The notes beneath the pieces are model-generated. The model searched no databases. It saw only the letters and a list, made by a program, of their open reading frames with translations, and was not told the DNA's origin. DNA of 8,162 nt, taken from NCBI GenBank assembly GCA_029974875.1, contig JARKQP010000114.1:1-8162 (forward strand), given 5' to 3'. The translations under genes and the position numbers were made by a program. Below, one piece after another: positions 6,895-8,162 of this stretch; position 1 is the first letter of the stretch, and each line of letters begins with the position of its first letter. The stretch is from Mobilitalea sp. GTDB taxonomy: Bacteria; Bacillota_A; Clostridia; Lachnospirales; Lachnospiraceae.

Positions 6895-7139
6895 CGTTGA
6901 GAAACGCTAATTTTTTTTTCTTTAAGACACGCTAATCCTTTCTTCTTTAAGATACGATGATCCTTTCTTCTTTAAGATACGATGATCCTTTTTCTTTAAG
7001 ATACGATAATTCTTTTTCTTTAAGATACGATGATCCTTTTTCTTTAAGATGCGATGACCATTTTCTTTAAGATGCGATGACCTTTTTCTTTAAGAATCAA
7101 TGATCCTTTTTTTCTTTAAAACACAATAATTCCTTTTTT
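6895..7139. repeat. Tandem repeat array B, about ten 23-26-base units derived from the zinc dehydrogenase 3' end
   Basis: Direct repeats fill most of the spacer before the short-chain dehydrogenase gene. Units start at 6920, 6945, 6970, 6994, 7018, 7042, 7065, 7088 and 7114 (lengths 25,25,24,24,24,23,23,26,26), with a weaker tenth unit at 6895-6919. In coding sense the core is GGATCATCGTATCTTAAAG, preceded by an A-run. The first transcribed unit (7114-7139) overlaps the last codons and stop of the zinc dehydrogenase gene, which encode KGIIVF-stop. The next eight units, read in the matching frame, give KRIIDS, KVIAS, KMVIAS, KRIIVS and close variants, each followed by TAA; the tenth has lost it. 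At least five units contain an AAAGGAT that resembles a ribosome binding site. This looks like serial duplication of a gene tail. Confidence 0.9.
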
Positions 7140-8147
7140 CTTTACTTCTCCTGCGTTAAATTTCTGATACGCCTCCACCGAGTCTCCAAATTTAAAATAA
7201 TCCGATATAAAATCCTTCATGCAAAGCCTTCCGCCTCGGATCCATTCCACAATCTGATCATGCATCAGGGCTTCTTCCGCCTTTCTTGGCATCTGCTGGA
7301 AATTAAGCTTCCAGTTGTAATCCGCCTTGCTAAAATCAATTTCTAATTTTTCCTTAGGCAAAACACCGTAGCAAAGGATTTCTCCCCGGTCACAAATCAG
7401 CTCCATGGCCTGGTTGATAATATCCTCCGAGCCTACCGCGTCAATAACATAGGGTACTCCGGCCGGATGAGCGCCGCGTATTTCCTTTACCGTCTCCTGT
7501 TCTTTGCTGTTAATTGTGCAGGTCGCACCATGGGCCAGGGCACTATCCGCCTTGGCTTTGCTGCGCACCACAGCGGTAATCTCCTTTACTCCTGTCAGAC
7601 TCATCATTTTAATGAAGGTTAATGCTACCGGGCCGCTACCAAATACCACTACGGGATCTTCCTTTTTGATTCCAAAATATCTTACAGCACTCAGCACCTC
7701 CCGGAAGGTTACGATCATCACCGCATCCACCGGATCCATGTCCTTCGGCAATACCTTCTGTGCAAGAGCCACCTCAGGCGCCTGGCCTTCAGACCAGGCC
7801 TGGGCGTCATTGACCACCGCGTATTCGGACATGGCTCCCCATCCAGAGCCATAATCGCCCAGATGCTCCCTGTCCGCATCCACAAAGGGAAGCAATACCT
7901 TATCCCCTTTTTTCAACCCCTTTACCTGATCCCCTACCTCAACAACCTCCCCGACGCCTTCATGTCCAAGTAAAATCGGGTACTGCTCCGGAGTGATTCC
8001 CTTAAATTCCTGATGCATCAGCTTCAGATCCGAACCGCACATGCCATTTGCGATCATCTTAACCAATGCCTGCTTTTCATTGAAGCGCGGCCTGGGAATA
8101 TCAACGATCCTCAAGCTCTTGTCTTTTCCTACCGTTAAAGCCTTCAA
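7116..8147 (-). CDS. Zinc-type medium-chain alcohol/polyol dehydrogenase lacking the structural zinc loop
   Basis: This is a cytoplasmic NAD(P)-dependent dehydrogenase of the medium-chain family, related to sorbitol, threonine and glucose dehydrogenases. The 343-residue length is normal. Catalytic zinc ligands are visible: Cys37 (GMCGSD), His62 and Glu63 (GHEGVGEV), with Glu150 (FREVL) a likely fourth. The nucleotide motif is FGSGPVA (169-175), with Ala in place of the third Gly. The usual four-cysteine structural zinc loop is absent; residues 88-102 read FVDADREHLGDYGSG. The predicted start is TTG (8145-8147) with AAGGAG at 8157-8162, 9 bases upstream; the next Met is residue 31 and would remove conserved sequence. 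The frame stays open to the window edge, so a start beyond it cannot be excluded. Its stop codon lies inside repeat array B. It is the first gene seen in the operon. Confidence 0.88.
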   Translation of the reverse strand: MKALTVGKDKSLRIVDIPRPRFNEKQALVKMIANGMCGSDLKLMHQEFKGITPEQYPILLGHEGVGEVVEVGDQVKGLKKGDKVLLPFVDADREHLGDYGSGWGAMSEYAVVNDAQAWSEGQAPEVALAQKVLPKDMDPVDAVMIVTFREVLSAVRYFGIKKEDPVVVFGSGPVALTFIKMMSLTGVKEITAVVRSKAKADSALAHGATCTINSKEQETVKEIRGAHPAGVPYVIDAVGSEDIINQAMELICDRGEILCYGVLPKEKLEIDFSKADYNWKLNFQQMPRKAEEALMHDQIVEWIRGGRLCMKDFISDYFKFGDSVEAYQKFNAGEVKKKGIIVF

Positions 8148-8156
8148 TCCCTTCTT

Positions 8157-8162
8157 CTCCTT
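8157..8162 (-). promoter_or_regulatory. Ribosome binding site supporting a TTG start
   Basis: AAGGAG at the window edge lies 9 bases before TTG at 8145-8147. With MKALTVGK being a typical N-terminus for the medium-chain dehydrogenase family, this supports the rare start codon. Confidence 0.6.

Noticed and set aside
6895..6915. A CcpA catabolite-repression site in TTGAGAAACGCTAAT.
   Set aside because: The spacing between TG and CG is one base too long, and the segment is better explained as a degenerate unit of the repeat array.
5886..7139. The repeat arrays as CRISPR loci.
   Set aside because: The units are contiguous with no unique spacers of constant length, are too short and degenerate, and no cas genes are nearby.

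Overview
The window is a stretch of a low-to-moderate GC Gram-positive genome, most likely a gut-type Clostridia/Lachnospiraceae. The signs are strong AGGAGG-type ribosome binding sites, a lipoprotein-anchored sugar-binding protein with an LAGC lipobox, occasional TTG starts, and tightly packed one-direction genes. Species cannot be named from the sequence alone. Every supported gene lies on the minus strand, so transcription runs from high to low coordinates.

In transcription order: (1) a zinc-type medium-chain dehydrogenase (7116-8147, TTG start near the window edge); (2) an NAD-type short-chain dehydrogenase (6051-6827); (3) an AroE/shikimate-dehydrogenase-like oxidoreductase (4925-5866); (4) a cupin-type glucose-6-phosphate isomerase (4333-4911); (5) a phosphotriesterase-family metal hydrolase, probably a sugar lactonase (3373-4326); (6) a KDPG/KHG aldolase, eda-like (2666-3307); (7) a D-2-hydroxyacid dehydrogenase (1672-2625). 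A 242-base AT-rich gap with a convincing promoter and two palindromes follows. Then come (8) a sugar-binding lipoprotein (299-1429), (9) an intergenic hairpin, and (10) the first 57 codons of a sugar ABC transporter ATPase (1-173), cut by the window edge.

Together this looks like a complete import-and-catabolism locus. An RbsB/MglA-type ABC importer brings in a sugar or polyol. Several NAD(P) dehydrogenases, a lactonase and an isomerase act on it, and an Entner-Doudoroff-type aldolase cuts a 2-keto-3-deoxy acid to pyruvate plus an aldehyde. No kinase or dehydratase is visible, so part of the route lies outside the window or the pathway is non-canonical. The substrate is not determined here.

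The most unusual non-coding features are two unrelated tandem-repeat arrays in two successive spacers of the same operon, one on each side of the short-chain dehydrogenase gene. The upstream array (about ten units of 23-26 bases) begins inside the last codons of the zinc dehydrogenase gene. It looks like repeated copies of that gene's 3' coding tail, each keeping the stop codon. The downstream array (about ten units of 14-15 bases) has a three-unit higher-order pattern and ends just before the AroE-like gene.
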